Part shown: in pieces, positions 49,752-62,317 of the stretch
Layout: the number at the start of each line of letters is the position of its first letter
Position numbering within the stretch: position 1 is the stretch's first letter
NCBI GenBank assembly: GCA_015501055.1
Contig: JADNYV010000106.1
Coordinates: forward strand, 60,764-124,763
Reading direction: 5' to 3'
Length of the DNA: 64,000 bases
Origin: Mucidula mucida
Taxonomy: Eukaryota > Basidiomycota > Agaricomycetes > Agaricales > Physalacriaceae
Translations under genes and position numbers: made by a program
Notes under the pieces: generated by a model
Databases searched by the model: none
Seen by the model: only the letters and a program-made list of their open reading frames with translations
Told to the model about the DNA's origin: nothing

Positions 49752-50897
49752 TCAGGCGACCTCATGTAAAGCACCATTGCGTATTTTGAAAGAACAATAT
49801 GTATTCGAAGCCTTGGAAGATGGGTCATAAGGTTAGTAAGTATGGGAACGAAGCACATACCATAGAGCGAGAGTACAAGATTTCAGCGTAATGTATACTC
49901 TCTGATTCTTGCTCTTGCTTCGAGAGCCAAAGCGTACAGTCACTTTGAAAGGCAAATGAAGGTCCTAATGCTGGCTTTCTTGTCGTCCGCGGTAACATGG
50001 AACTTGAAGTGCTTTCACGGAGGGAAGTGGAATTATTAATCACCTATTCAACATGACCGTGTCATAACCAAAATAGTACGATTGGGATACATACCAGAAT
50101 AGTCAAGGAGCGCTGATGTGCTAGTTCACGTAAATGTCTCATGAAACCGATCATAATCGCGTGTCCTTGAGCAGATGTCGGGCTGAAGTACGAGCTAAGA
50201 AGAGAGGTTATGTTGTCAATGATGATACATTTGACCTCGTTTGATTCGCCCAGCTGCAAAGACCAGAGGACCCCATAGACAGCATCCAACTCTAGAGCTG
50301 TTGATACGCGAAGGCGGTCAAAGACATCCGGAGTCTGTAGTTTCATGAGTGCAACAAAAAAAGTGATAGAGGCGTAAGGACCTGTATATTTAATTCGGAA
50401 ACAACGGTCACGGCTCTTTCCACAGAGAAATCTCCTCGAGTGTCAATCCAAAGAACGGCGGAGTTGGGATCTGTTGCCAGAAGACGTAAGGCAAGATTAA
50501 GAACTAGAGACTCCGCGAGTTTCAATCAAACAGGTGACCAAGATGCATTCAGTATGCTCACAGTTTTCCCTGAGGCAACATCACCAGAAATTTCAACGAT
50601 AGGGAATCCAACGCAACATTCGGCTATTCTATCGAGAGATGGTAATCCAGAAGAAAGAGGTGTATTGCGTATTGGAGGAATGTCCAAAGATACGACGCCA
50701 GGAGCAGCACATAATTCAGTAACGCGTAATATAAGGCTCTTGAGGTCTTTGAGACTAATCGTTCCCTGGGGTAATTTCTGGAAGATTTCGAGTGGTGTCT
50801 CGCGAAACAAAAGATCCGTCTCAGTCGTGATACCGATTTTGTCCAGTTCAAAAGCGAGTTCCTGCGGAACAGAAGGAGCCAGAGCTGTGAGCCTCAT
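49752..50897 (-). CDS. RAD51-paralogue recombinase (RAD51D-like)
   Basis: Five exons (50897-50562, 50510-50382, 50334-50095, 50043-49861, 49811-49752) give 315 aa. A short N-terminal helical domain (LDKIGITTETDLLF) precedes a RecA core with Walker A GDVASGKT (about residue 105) and Walker B CIIIDN. KPALGPSF and CTLWL match the C-terminal strands of RAD51 paralogues. Such proteins help RAD51 form filaments in homologous recombination. The last exon (CSFKIRNGAL) is chosen over a read-through ending at 49825 because it restores the family's C-terminal strand. RAD51D is the closest match I recognise; another paralogue is possible. Confidence 0.82.
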
Positions 50898-51005
50898 CGT
50901 GGTTCGTGTTTAAGGGTGAAAGTGACCATATTTGGACGGATTATTGCCCAAAACAGGTGATCTGGATTTGGTCGAAGGCGACAACAGAATTTGTCACTTG
51001 GCGGT
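50898..51005. promoter_or_regulatory. 108-bp divergent spacer between the RAD51 paralogue and MGM1
   Basis: The two ATGs are divergent with 108 bp between. No TATA box. Promoter elements must be shared or overlapping. Confidence 0.5.
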
Positions 51006-54000
51006 ATGCACTCAACACGGCGACCACTGGCCTCGGTATTGAAGGCGCAAAAGACGGTAACATATGGCTTGAATGCCTCCCGACGGGCAGCCCAGCATGC
51101 CCGCCCTCTTCACCGCCAATTCACTACGTTCTTCGCCTCGGGATCGCTGCGGCATCGTTATAATGCCAATCCGTTTGCCAACCTTCGACGCATGCATGTT
51201 CGGGCCCTTTCCTACTCTTCTATACCCCGCTTCGTGGCCAGGGCTTTCCGAGTGCCTATAGCGGGTGCTACCATCGGTGCTGGCGGCTTTGGGTACGCAA
51301 ATTACAAGTTTGAAGGTGCGGCATCCTACGCGTATATGTTCGGCACGAGTTAACCAGGATCGTCTCAAGAGTTGAGAAAGACGTCGCAGGGATGGATAGA
51401 CAGCGCAAAGGACACTGTCACAGATGCATTCGACACTGCCTCGGACGGCGTCAAAGCACTAAAGGAGCGCGTCGCTGAGGTCCACTTGCCAGAAGTCCCC
51501 GACATTGGTGCAAAAAAGTTCTTCCAGGGCCTCTTCAATAACAGGAAGAAGGGCGAGGAGGGCGGCAAAGGAGATGAGGACAGTGGCGAAGGCAAGTCCG
51601 GCGGGAAACCACCTACGGACGAAGCAGCCGTCGCCGCCTTGGTCGCTGCAACCATGTCCTCTCCTTCTGATCCTCAGCGCGACTCGGCTTCCACTCTCGA
51701 CGTTCGCCAGAACGGCCTCATGCATTTGACGCGCAAATTGATTGAAATCCGGACAATGTTGTTAAGCATCGACCAAAGCGATGCACTCAAACTGCCCAGC
51801 ATCGTAGTCATTGGAAGCCAGAGCTCTGGAAAGAGCTCTGTTCTCGAATCCATCGTCGGACACGAGTTTTTGCCCAAGTATGTTCCTCCCAACTCTTTAC
51901 AGGCTTCTCTAACAATGGTCGCAGAGGCAACAACATGGTTACACGCCGTCCAATCGAATTAACGTTGGTACATACTCCTACACCGCCCGGCAAGACCCCC
52001 GAAGAGTATGGAGAGTTCCCCAATCTCGGCTTGGGCAAGATCAAAGACTTTTCCGTCATCCAACGTACCCTCACCGACCTCAATCTCGCCGTTCCAGCCA
52101 CAGAAGCCGTTTCGAATGAACCAATCGACCTTCGCATTTATTCTCCGAATGTCCCAGACCTTACTTTGATCGACCTTCCTGGTTACGTCCAGATTGCTTC
52201 CTTGGACCAGCCGGAGACTCTCAAGGAGAAGATTGCATCCCTCTGCGACAGGTATATTCGCGAGCCAAACATCATTCTCGCTGTCTGTGCTGCCGACGTC
52301 GATCTGGCAAATTCCCCAGCGTTACGCGCGAGCCGCAAGGTCGATCCTCTAGGTCTGCGTACCATTGGTGTCATCACTAAAATGGATCTGGTTCCTCCTG
52401 AACAAGGAGCGTCCATATTGGCTGGTAACCGATATCCGCTTCATCTGGGATATGTTGGCGTGGTCGCGAAGGCATCTGGTGCGAAACAGGGTGCTGTCGT
52501 CCGCAAGGCGGAAAACGACTTCTTTGCTGCCAATCGTGGCGTATTCGGTAATTCAAGCGCGTTGATGGTTGGAACCGACACACTCCGTCGCCGGTTGATG
52601 GAAGTTCTCGAGTCCTCGATGGCGTCGTCGCTTCATGGCATAACGAACGCCGTTCAGCTTGAACTGGAAGAGGCAACGTACCAGTTCAAGGTGCAATACA
52701 ATGATCGAAGAATCAGTGCAGAGTCATATGTTGCTGAGACGATGGATGCCCTAAAGTTACGGTTCAAGGATGCGGTAGCTCAGTTCCGTCGCCCAATCAT
52801 ACGCGAGAAACTGAAGGCAATGTTGGATGACAAAGTCATGGACGTTCTCGAACAGCTCTACTGGCTCGACAAGCGCGCTCATGAACTTGGGGACATTGCT
52901 GCCGATCCGCGAGTGAAGCCCGAGGATGTCGATTCGTTCTGGAGACACAAACTTGAGGCTGCTTCCTCGCTTTTGACCAAGTCTGGTGTCGGCAGAGACT
53001 CTACACTTCTTGTTGCGGATGGCTTACGAGCTTTGATCGACTCAATAGCGTCTGGAGAACCTTTCAACTATCATCCAAAGGCAGCAGAGCGCTTGATTGA
53101 GTTCTCGCATATGATCCTTCGCGATCGTATCGGTGTCACGTCGGACCAGGTGGAGAACTGCATCAAACCCTACAAGTATGAGGTCGAGGTCGATGACCGG
53201 GAGTGGGAACTTGGACGGCAGAGGGCTATTGACCTGTTCGAGAAGGAGGTCACTATGTGTGAAACCAAGTTGAAGGATATCAGGAAGAAGGTTGGTGGCA
53301 GTCGACGACTAGGTGGTCTTATCGGGTATGTGAGGACATTGGAAAAGGAGGACAAGGAGCGCAAGGCGCGTCCAAAAGAGGTTGACGAGCAACCTGCCCC
53401 GCTGCCCGAGTCGTATAAATATCCCACAGCACAAATCCTAGACGGTACGTGGCTCAGCCTACTTTCTTGCGTCCGCTAATGTACATACAGCTCGTCATGC
53501 CCTCCTATACAGCGATAGGTTGAGCATTCTGAAACTTCGCCTGACAGCTTTGCGCTCCAAACGCTGTCGCGCAGGACCCGACAATGATATTCTCTGCCCT
53601 GAAGCCTTCCTCGACGTTGTCGCCGACAAACTGGCATACACCTCTGCGATGTTTATCAATATCGAGCTTTTGGACCAGTTCTTCTATCAGGTGGGTGTTC
53701 CCTTGACTGCACCCTTGTCCTCCAGAAACTCATGGATTCCAGTTCCCTCGTGAAATCGATACCCGGTTGCTCTATGATCTGGATCGACGCGAGATAATCG
53801 AATTTGCGCGGGAGAACCCCTCTGTGCGGCGACACCTAGATTTACAGCAGAGGAAGGACAAGCTGGAGGAGGTAAGCCGAAGCACTCATTGTGTTGGACC
53901 TATTCTGATCCCCGCATTCTTTCAATAAGGTTATGAAGCAGCTTAACAGCTTGTCCACGTTACGAGCAGATCCTCAACCAGCGCAAAGGCGTAATAGAGG

Positions 54001-54022
54001 GTTATTCGGAGGCATATTTTGA
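51006..54022 (+). CDS. MGM1: Mitochondrial dynamin-like GTPase (inner-membrane fusion)
   Basis: Six exons (51006-51315, 51370-51877, 51925-53444, 53491-53690, 53743-53871, 53930-54022) give 919 aa. The homologue of yeast Mgm1 and human OPA1, it fuses inner membranes and shapes cristae. An Arg/His-rich presequence is followed by a Gly/Ala membrane segment ([18 protein letters not shown]). The GTPase domain has G1 [12 protein letters not shown] (split just after by an intron), G3 LIDLPGYVQ and G4 TKMDL, followed by a long stalk and a C-terminal helical effector-like region ([15 protein letters not shown]). Family members are cleaved by a rhomboid protease into long and short forms. Confidence 0.96.
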
Positions 54023-54484
54023 GCCGTCACGACACTTTGCATGATGTACATTTACCGTATTTTATCTTTTCTTCTTCTTTGTCTATGGCACACGTATATT
54101 GTTGGTCCCCACTCACTACCGCTTATTACACGGATAATACAGTTACACTTTTCTGTGATCGTCGGGAGTAACGGGAAGGAGTTGGCGCGATCTGACAACT
54201 TGCGAGCGTTCCGACTTGTATGTTTTCTCTGGGATAGTATATATTACCTTCCAGAGTTTTACACGTTCATGTGGCCTCAATACAAGTGCTATTAGCAGAA
54301 AACCAGAGTAATACAGAGTTGGACGCCGTGGGCCTTGAAAGTTACCCTGACGTCAAGTAACCGGTTCTTGAGGAGGTAAGCATGTGAATGATCCCCACGG
54401 GCAGATTACTTGCCGTCGGATGAAGTGGCCCCCAAATAGCTCGGCTTGTTCTCCTACCACTCACTACTACCTTTCCGATCCACC
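54023..54484. other. Intergenic region MGM1 to SCP2
   Basis: MGM1 3' UTR and SCP2 promoter. Short ORFs without features; no TATA box directly before the ATG at 54485. Confidence 0.5.
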
Positions 54485-55086
54485 ATGTCCGACCTCAAAG
54501 TTGACGGTTTCAAGGCGCGTTGCGTTCGCCCTATTCCCGCCATCTCCATTGCTCACCATTCTTCATATATTCATTAGTCCTCCGAGTTCATCGCCGCCCT
54601 CGGCACGGCGTTCGCTGCATACAGCGAGGACGAGAAGAAGGCCCAGATCAAAAAGGTGTGTCTGCGCTGCTTCTCCTTTCTCTTTCTTTCGCTCATCAAA
54701 TCAATCCAAAGACGAACGGCATATTCGAGCTGGCGGTGACCAACGAGGCGGGGCAGAAGGAGACCTGGACGATTGATCTGAAGAAGCAGGGCGCGGTCAC
54801 CAAAGGGCCGTCGCCGACCAAGCCGGACATTGTCATCACGCTGTCGGACGAGACGCTCACCGACCTGGCCAACGGAAAGGCGCGTGTTTCCACACACTCG
54901 GGGGGTTCATGGCTGACCCTATTCGCAGACAAGCGGTCAGAAAGCCTTCATGTCGGGCAAGCTCAAGACAAAAGGCAACATCATGCTTGCCACCAAGCTT
55001 GACGGTGTTTTGAAGGTTTGTCTCATGCCTTGTCGCGTTCATTCGTCCATTCATTGTGTTTGTAGGGAGCAAAGGCCAAGCTGTAA
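54485..55086 (+). CDS. Sterol carrier protein-2 domain protein
   Basis: Five exons (54485-54514, 54578-54655, 54712-54879, 54929-55015, 55066-55086) give 127 aa, the length of a stand-alone SCP2 domain. Visible: KKAQIKKTNGIFELAV, TWTIDLKKQGAVTKG, GQKAFMSGKLKTKGN and LATKLDGVLK. Fungal members bind fatty acyl-CoA or sterols and are mostly peroxisomal; the C terminus KAKL is close to a PTS1 signal (xKL). Introns 1 and 3 both start with GC (GCGCGT); GT alternatives break the frame or insert extra residues. Confidence 0.92.
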
Positions 55087-55341
55087 TCTATCTATCTATG
55101 CTATATACTATTCAGAATGGATTGTTTGTATTTCTCTTGTGAACGAGAGCAGCGATTCTACTGCTACCTGACGCGTCGTTGATGATTCGCGTTCTCAATG
55201 TGAAGCTAAGATCGGGCGCGTTTCGTCCACTCCAGCCGATGTTGACATGTAACCTCACAATACACCTCTACGAACACTCTTATAACAGGTTACAATACAT
55301 AAAATACAAGATGAAGACGATATGAAATATTAACAACGAAT

Positions 55342-57320
55342 CTAGGTGAGCTGTAACATACTTGCGTCCTCCACTGGCCCCATATTGCCGTCCAGAGATG
55401 CAGATGGCTGCACTTCGTTCACGACTGTACCTTGTCCGGTAGTCCCGAACTGCATAGGACCAACACTCGCGCCCATCTGTGCTTTTAAACTCTCCATCGT
55501 CCTTTTCATATTCGCCCTCTCCTGAACCAATGCTATCCGCTGACTCTCGATACCCTTCCTCTCATCTTCCAGTATCTCCTCTAGTTCCTCAAACTGGGAC
55601 ATCTTGAGCTCCAATTTGGTCAACGTCAGCTTGATCATGTTGGCGAGCGTGGACCGTATTTGAGTCTCCTCGGCCTCGGCGAGTGCAGTGGCGGCTTTGG
55701 CGGAAGACTTGAGAGCGAGGTCAGCGGCGCGGACAACCTTGGAATGGGGAATAGTCTTTGAAGGCGACTTTCCACCCTCCGAGCCCTCTGCTGGCCGGTC
55801 CTCCTCCATTTTGTCGTCCTCCTTCTCCGCCTTGACACTGTTGTCCGTCAGCTCATGTAAAGCAGTTTTCGCTGCCTCGGAAGCGACTCCAGGACTAACG
55901 ACACCCGCCAAGAATGCGACGACACTCATGACCGGGTTGTCGGCTTGCTCGAATGGCACTCGCCCGAAGCGCAGTGGACCCATAGAACCTTCAGTGTTTA
56001 GGTACGGGTCCTCGATGGGTAGCTCCAGGAATTTCCTAATGCACTGCTGGGCGGTCTTTGTCACGACGTGCTCTTCAATTTTGGTCCACTCATCGTCGAA
56101 CATTTCAACGCCCTCCAGTAGCGCCAGAACCTCTTGATCTGACCAAGTATCGCCCTCTGTTGAAGGAGTAACGCCAGTCAGCTTGACAAAGTCACCGCTG
56201 AACATGGTTGATGGGAAACGACCATCCAAGTAGCAGGGCCCACACAGCTGAAATTTTTTGTCCTTGAGGGAGTGGTATCGTACTTGTGTGCAGTCGGAAC
56301 CACAAGTATCGCAAGAGTAAAGACCGCTGGCGGGCATGGTGGTACCGTTCGCGCCATTGGCGAGTTCCTTGGCTTCAGAAGAATTGATTGGCCGACTGGC
56401 TTTGGATGTGGTTTGGTATATAGAGGAACGAAGTTCAAGGGAGGCAGAGGCGGGGGCACCAGACGATTTCTGTGCACCGTTGACGGCAGCTGCGCCAGGG
56501 TTTGTGGGACGTGTACCGGGATGTAGAGATTGGAGGCCGCGCGGGGTGTCGAGAATGACGCGGAAATGGCCAGTGAAGGGTGGCACAAGAGCAGCTGGGC
56601 GCGTGTCCGGGTCGATCTAAAGAGTATGAGAGAACAGATAGCAGACATGGCAAGAGTATTGACCTGGTAATTTATGAGACCCCACTGCTCGAGGAACGCG
56701 TGCACTCTCATGATGGCGCAGACGTCTCCAGCAAGATTTCTACGACAGGCGGTAACGGTGAGATATTCCATGGGCCGCAGTCGGTATGTGTTTATCATAA
56801 AGTCGCGGTAGTCCTTGTATATGGCCGGCGTTTTTGAACGGTTGCGAGAGTTAAAAAACTCGGGAAGCGCCCTTCGCTCGACGGCATTAATCTTGGCCAT
56901 GTCGAACCAGGCAGAATAGGACGGAATGATCACTTCATGCGTCTGCGCCGCGAGATATTTGCGCGCCTGCTCCTCAAGCCGCTGACGCGTAGCTTCGAGC
57001 TGTGCTGGGTCTTCATCGTCGGCTTCGTCGGCAGACTCGCCCTCTTCCTCGCCCATCGACACATCACCACCGTCGTCGTCGTCGCCAAGAACCCGGGCAC
57101 GTGCATCTCCCTTGGACGACGACTCGCCCGTGACCGCACCCTCTTCGCTGGGCAGATTCCCAATGTCACCTCCCGGAACCGGGTCGAGCTCGTTGCGTTT
57201 TCCTAGGGCGTTGTCCGGGTCGACGGGCACGGCGCCTTGAGCTTTCTCGGATTCTGACAATTTGACCCGTTTCGAATCAGAGCCCGGAGAAGGTGACGCA
57301 GGGCGTTTCGGCGAGCTCAT
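55342..57320 (-). CDS. RSC8: SWIRM-SANT chromatin-remodelling subunit (SWI3/RSC8 type)
   Basis: Two exons, 57320-56664 and 56616-55342, give 643 aa. The N terminus is acidic and low-complexity. The SWIRM domain ([41 protein letters not shown]) spans about residues 145-230, followed by a ZZ-type zinc finger ([16 protein letters not shown]) near 320, a SANT domain ([21 protein letters not shown]) and a C-terminal coiled coil ([17 protein letters not shown]). This is the order of SWI3, RSC8 and human BAF155, core scaffold subunits of SWI/SNF and RSC. An in-frame ATG lies 39 nt upstream (57359); 57320 fits the family start better. Confidence 0.93.
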
Positions 57321-57736
57321 CGTGGCGGTCTTCAACAATGTAAAGTGGCTGTGACACAACCTTTGGCAGTTGATACGGTTCCAAACAACTTCCTTGTAAG
57401 GACCATCACCGCATGATGGCAGTCAATTTAGCAGAGATATACGCCGACGAGCATGAAATGCCTGATTACAGTTTCCTAGAGAGTTAGCCGCGAGTCGCTT
57501 CAACCCCATGTGGTATTCCAGGCCGTCCAACTCGAGACCATTACTAGAAGGCTGAAGGACAATTAAATGTCGGCATACCCATTGAATGTTTATTGCTTCG
57601 GATATCGGGGCCTGAGTGATATTCAAGTTACCGGTTTGTTTTTCTTTTGCCACAACTTGAGTTGTCTCTAAGCTTCTTCTAGCGCGTGCCGACGTCTTCC
57701 ACTCACTCTGCACTGGGCAGTGTGCGCTCCTTTCAG
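57321..57736. other. Divergent promoter region, start of the next gene unresolved
   Basis: Between the SWIRM gene and the next plus-strand gene. A short frame from ATG 57413/57416 ([19 protein letters not shown]) could be its first exon, but I could not join it to downstream exons by consistent phases. Confidence 0.35.
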
Positions 57737-58260
57737 CCTCTCATACAATAGGGGCTGTAGAACATCTCTTCTGGGACAATTACGAGGCTGGTACACATCA
57801 ACGCGTGCTACTGTATATGATACGGTGAGCGTTATGTACTGTGGAAAAAGAGCGTGCAAACGTACTTGTCTGATGAGGGTATCACCTTGGAAGAACATGA
57901 ATACAAATTGACAACAAAAGTCTACGCTTTCGTACCGCTTCTGGGGCGCTATGCGAGTCTGGAAAATCGACAGTTACAACTACACTCCACCCGTGCATCG
58001 CAGCCGTTCTTGCTAGTCGCTTCAATTTCCGTTTCCACCACGAGCATGCCCTTGCGCTCATAATGCAAGATCATATCGAGCCCTTCATGGAACGTCCTAT
58101 TTGGGCATCATTCTTCGAGCCTCCTCACTACTTTGGGCGGCCTGTGGAATGTATAGCAGAGGACGCCGATGAAGAGGCCCTCAGAAGAGAAGAACTTTAC
58201 GCAAAAGAGACTGCAGTGCTTGCGAAGCGTGTGGAGGACATGATTTCCTCTCGCTCATGA
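57737..58260 (+). CDS. Unidentified multi-exon gene (5' end unresolved)
   Basis: The last exon 58004-58260 is firm: FRFHHEHALALIMQDHIEPF, then PIWASFFEPPHYFGRPVECI, with an acidic helical tail ending MISSRS. A 47-nt intron (57957-58003, phase 1) joins it to an exon coding LSDEGITLEEHEYKLTTKVY. Further upstream, a segment with AVEHLFWDNYEAGTHQRVLLY begins after the acceptor at 57735-57736, but the link is in another phase, so one junction is missing. I do not recognise the family. No signal peptide or membrane segment is seen. Confidence 0.45.
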
Positions 58261-58412
58261 CAAATATTCATGTTGGATGAAATTTCTCTTCATGTAAAGT
58301 GTGTCTTTGATGAGTTTCTTGTTGTTGCGCGAAAGGTTTTGTAAAAGGTTTCATGTACAACTTGTTAGACTAATCCGAACACCCTAAATTCAAAGTAACC
58401 ACACCATTCCCG

Positions 58413-59804
58413 CTAAAGTTCGGTGATGTCAGAGGTCGTGTACTTGCAGTACTGCAAAGGTGGATTTATTAGACTGTGTATGTCAATGGATCGTAGCACT
58501 CACAGTTCCATCTGGACCACTGCCAGTCTTGGGGGGTTCGTCACCGTCATCGTTTCCAGTGTATCTGACAAGGACATTAGACAAGGGAATACGCTCATGT
58601 TATGCATCAGCCACGCACCTCACGCAAATGTCGTTAACATCGTCAACCTGGGTTGTCCTGATAGTAGCAGTGCTGGTGGCGGTGTAAGCGAATTAGAACG
58701 TCCAAAAGACAATGCCTCTTACTCTCCGTAGTTCCTACAAATCAAAGTGAGTATGGACTTCACACTTGAAGAAGAGCGCGATTCTTACGTGTTGATGCCC
58801 ACAAGAGCAGATCCATCCACAGCCCAAACATCGTTGACCTTCCAGCAACGTGAACAAAAACCCATGATGAGTCAATCGAGGTGCTTACCTGGACCGTTCG
58901 CTTGTATTGCGTACTGCATGACGATGAGAGGAGTGTAACACAAGCTCGTCGTTTACTTACCCGCAGTTGCCGCACTAAACAAATTTTGAGTCATGGGAAG
59001 AGGTGAACGAAATGCTAAACGTACGCTTCTGTAGAGCTTGCCAAAGTCTTCGACGTAGAACTGCGCAACGCTTCAGTACAGCCATACCCTCCAAAAGTAT
59101 GATGATTCCTACAGAGTTGATGATGACGGTGCCGCCTCCGTTGTGTTGGACAACCTTGTCACTGGCATGCTTCGCCTACAAAGGTGTCAGGCTTGGCTCC
59201 AGAGACGTAACGAAAGGAACCTTACACCTCCATAGTTGATATGAGAAGTACCAGACTTTTGTTTGATGGTAATCGCGTCTTCACAAACATCCTACGCGAC
59301 GTCATTAATAACCCAAATTCACTAACGCGACTTGGGACCACAAATACCTCGAAGAAAACGTGGTCGAGCGTGCAAGAGCCTAGCAAAGGTATAACCATCG
59401 TCAACAGCACATTGTCATTGAAATGCACAAACCCAAGCAATGAACTCCTTCCGCCTGGTTGGCTCCAATAACGACTCGGCTCAAGGTCGCGCCCTCTTCA
59501 AGAAGGAAGACGGCATCAGAGTCTCCTCCTTCAGCCTGCCCACTGCAAGCGCCGGACCCTCTATCGTAACGCGTGTACGCCGAAGAGGGAGTGAATGTCT
59601 CTCCAGCCTTGACAGTGATAGGAGAGCTCAGAGAGCTGGTAGTGGGAGGCGTCGGGAACACATTCGTAGCCGCACGGCGCTCCAGACTAGACAGACAACG
59701 CGTTAAGCTTGTAAGGATAAAATAATCGCGTGAAATTGTACGCACGGGTTAGCGCTGACGAGAACGGCCACGGCGACCAGTGAGAAAATATGCTTGGAGA
59801 ACAT
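58413..59804 (-). CDS. Secreted pectate lyase, family PL3 (copy A)
   Basis: Thirteen exons (59804-59746, 59686-59433, 59379-59348, 59291-59226, 59175-59113, 59060-59025, 58974-58961, 58913-58889, 58838-58789, 58734-58723, 58672-58619, 58564-58504, 58451-58413) give 254 aa. Signal peptide [18 protein letters not shown], then a small right-handed beta-helix: [57 protein letters not shown], ending [14 protein letters not shown]3 enzymes cleave de-esterified pectin by beta-elimination with Ca2+. Exons as short as 12 and 14 nt. Nearly identical in length and splice layout to copy B, so a tandem duplicate. Confidence 0.93.
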
Positions 59805-60873
59805 GACTAGTAAGTAGTAGCTGCAAACAACTGAGGAACTCTCGACAACTCTTCAGTGCTGTTTTATAGGGATACCAGAGGTCCGGACGGCCCGTCGACA
59901 CAGTGCGCACAAGTTACAAGCAGTTTGGTAGTTCGACCGTTTGAAAGAAAAAAAACGCCGCTGCCGATTTTCACCCAGGTATTAACCGTCCCAACGCAGT
60001 CTCCAGGGGACTTAGATAAAGGCTTGGCACGAAATATAAACGCGTGTCAGTATAATAGAACATCACGAGCGAGGGACAACCAAAGGGTCCGCATTGATTC
60101 AAGGAACATCGACGGTCGAGAATTCAGATGGCAGAAGGATAAGAGACGAGCGCGTGGGACACACGTGGATGTGTCGAATCGAATCAGAAGATGGCGAGTA
60201 TGTCTGTACCATATCCAGCAATCGTGAGGCCAATGGCTGTGAGAATAACCACGCTGAGAACCTAGTCCGGTAAAGACTATAACCAGTCTCATCCACGGAA
60301 GATGATACACGTATATTGAGTCCCCTGGTGCACGCGTTAAGTATACGACTTCGTTTTCTAGATGGACAACTCAAATTCGCATCAGTCACATGAATAATCT
60401 CTCGGTAAAAGCTACCTTTGTTTGACCGTTCGCACGCACGACTAGCAGTCACCCGTTGTCGGGTTTCAATGATACCATTTGGCTGGTACATGCACCGCCC
60501 GGGCCGCCGTAGAGAGACTGAACGTACCGGTACCTCAGTTCGTATAGTCTCGTTGACAGTTGCATTGTCTTCAGCTCATCTTCTGACCGCACAGCCATCT
60601 AAGAAGGTCATTCTCCGGGACTGAACGCGGGGTTATATGCCCTGTCAATTCGGTGCAAAAACTCGCTTCGTTTGGGTCCTCCGAGTCCTGTCCTCCCTCG
60701 ATGACGATGAGAAGCGCCCATCTATCTGAAGTCCACGGCCACACCCAATTCAACTGTGGACACGAACTTTGTTCCCAACAAACCATCGCTAACAAAACAG
60801 TAATAGACACAAAAAAACATGAAAGAGGAGACGTTCAGAAAATTCGATAAGCCACTAAAAGCAGGTTCTCATT
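59805..60873. other. Intergenic region between the pectate lyases
   Basis: About 1.07 kb: the promoter of copy A plus the 3' end of copy B. No credible ORF or RNA. Confidence 0.55.
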
Positions 60874-62317
60874 TCAGAGCTCCGTGATGTCAGACGACGT
60901 GTATTTGCAGTACTAATGGCAAGTCAATATCATTGTAAAGTCAATTACACGTTTTGTACTCACCGTCGAGTCGGGACCACTTCCAATCTCATCGGGCTCG
61001 TCGCCATCATCATTGCCCTCGTATCTAGTAGACATGTCAATGGGAGCTTTGCAGATGAGCTGATCGGTCTAGATACCTTTCACAGATTGTGTCAACGTCG
61101 TCGATCTGAGTTGTCCTGATAGTGGCGGAACTAGACATTCGTGTTAAGACAGCCAGCCGCGCTCAGAAGATGGAAAGCAAATCTCACTCCCCGTAATTTC
61201 TGCGGAGTAAAGATCCGTCATTTATGCATTTAAAGGTATGAACGTCGCACTTACGAGTTTATGCCAGCAAGAACGCTACCGTCAACGGCCCAAACATCAT
61301 TGATCTAGAGAAATCTTGTTGAGACCTTGCGCTAAACGAGAGTTCTGGTACTTACTTGAACAGCTCTTTTGTATTGAGTTCTACAATATTGATGAGTAGG
61401 AAACTTAGTCGTCGCGACAGGACAACTTACTTGCAGTTTCCGCACTGAAGACAACCAATCATGAGTAAACACAACTAAGAGCAGCAAAGGTACGCCTACG
61501 CTTCTGTACAATTTGCCGAAATCCTCAACGTAGAACTTGGCGCCTTGTTAGTGTTCAAGAGAGGGAGCTGAATAGGCGCATACCGAGTTGATGATGACAG
61601 TACCACCTGGTTTCATGAATTTTTAGTGGGAAGGTCTGCGAACCAATTGTTAAGATACAAACCGCCGTTGTGTTGAACGACTTTGTCTTCGGCGTGTTTG
61701 GCCTAACGAAATGAGTGAGGAATAGAGGAGGTAGTAGAGAATATGACTTACACCACCATAGTTGATATGAGAAGTACCCGAGGTCTGCTTGATGGTAATC
61801 GCGTCTTCGCAGACATCCTGAAAAGGCATTTGAGCAGCTGAACCAGCGCTTGAGCGCATCTCGGCCACTCACCTCGAAGAAAACGTGGTCAAGAGTGCAA
61901 GAGCCTGCAATCAATCAAAAATATATCGCGCTAAAGTAGTGAGTAAATTCGAACCCAAACAATGAACTCCTTCAGCCTGGTTCGCGCCGATGACGACGCG
62001 ACTCAAGGTAGCGCCCTCCTCAAGAAGGAAGACGGCGTCAGAATCTCCACCTTCAGTCTGCCCTTCGCAAGCTCCAGAACCTCTATCGTATCGAGTGTAC
62101 GCTTGAGAAGGTGTGAAGGTCTCCCCCGCAGCGATGGTAATGGGAGAGCTCAGAGAGCTAGTCGTAGGAGGCGTTGGGAAGACATTAGTAGCCGTGCGCC
62201 GCTCCAGACTATTTACAGTATCAGTCAATATAAATAATACACGCAAGCTTCGACTCACGGATCAGCGCGCGCAACGGCCGCCACTACGAATAGAGCCACC
62301 AATTTCTCAAAGAGCAT
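60874..62317 (-). CDS. Secreted pectate lyase, family PL3 (copy B)
   Basis: Fourteen exons (62317-62259, 62208-61955, 61904-61873, 61817-61752, 61702-61663, 61606-61584, 61535-61500, 61444-61431, 61380-61356, 61304-61255, 61199-61188, 61130-61077, 61024-60964, 60912-60874) give 254 aa, exactly the length of copy A. Signal peptide [18 protein letters not shown]. The same motifs as copy A, with CGNC followed by KTQYKRAVQ. One extra intron (61662-61607) splits what is a single 63-nt exon in copy A; all other exon lengths agree. The mature enzyme should act extracellularly on pectin. Confidence 0.93.

Noticed and set aside
49825..50043. Read-through end of the RAD51 paralogue at 49825
   Set aside because: A 49-nt intron with good sites leads to an exon coding CSFKIRNGAL, which fits the family's C-terminal strand.
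54485..54540. GT donors for SCP2 intron 1 (GTTGAC or GTTCGC)
   Set aside because: They remove conserved residues or add unrelated ones; the GC donor after FK keeps the family sequence and phase.
57940..57990. P-loop-like peptide ESGKST in an alternative frame, suggesting a G-alpha gene
   Set aside because: Nothing downstream matches a G protein, and the bases lie in a well-formed 47-nt intron.
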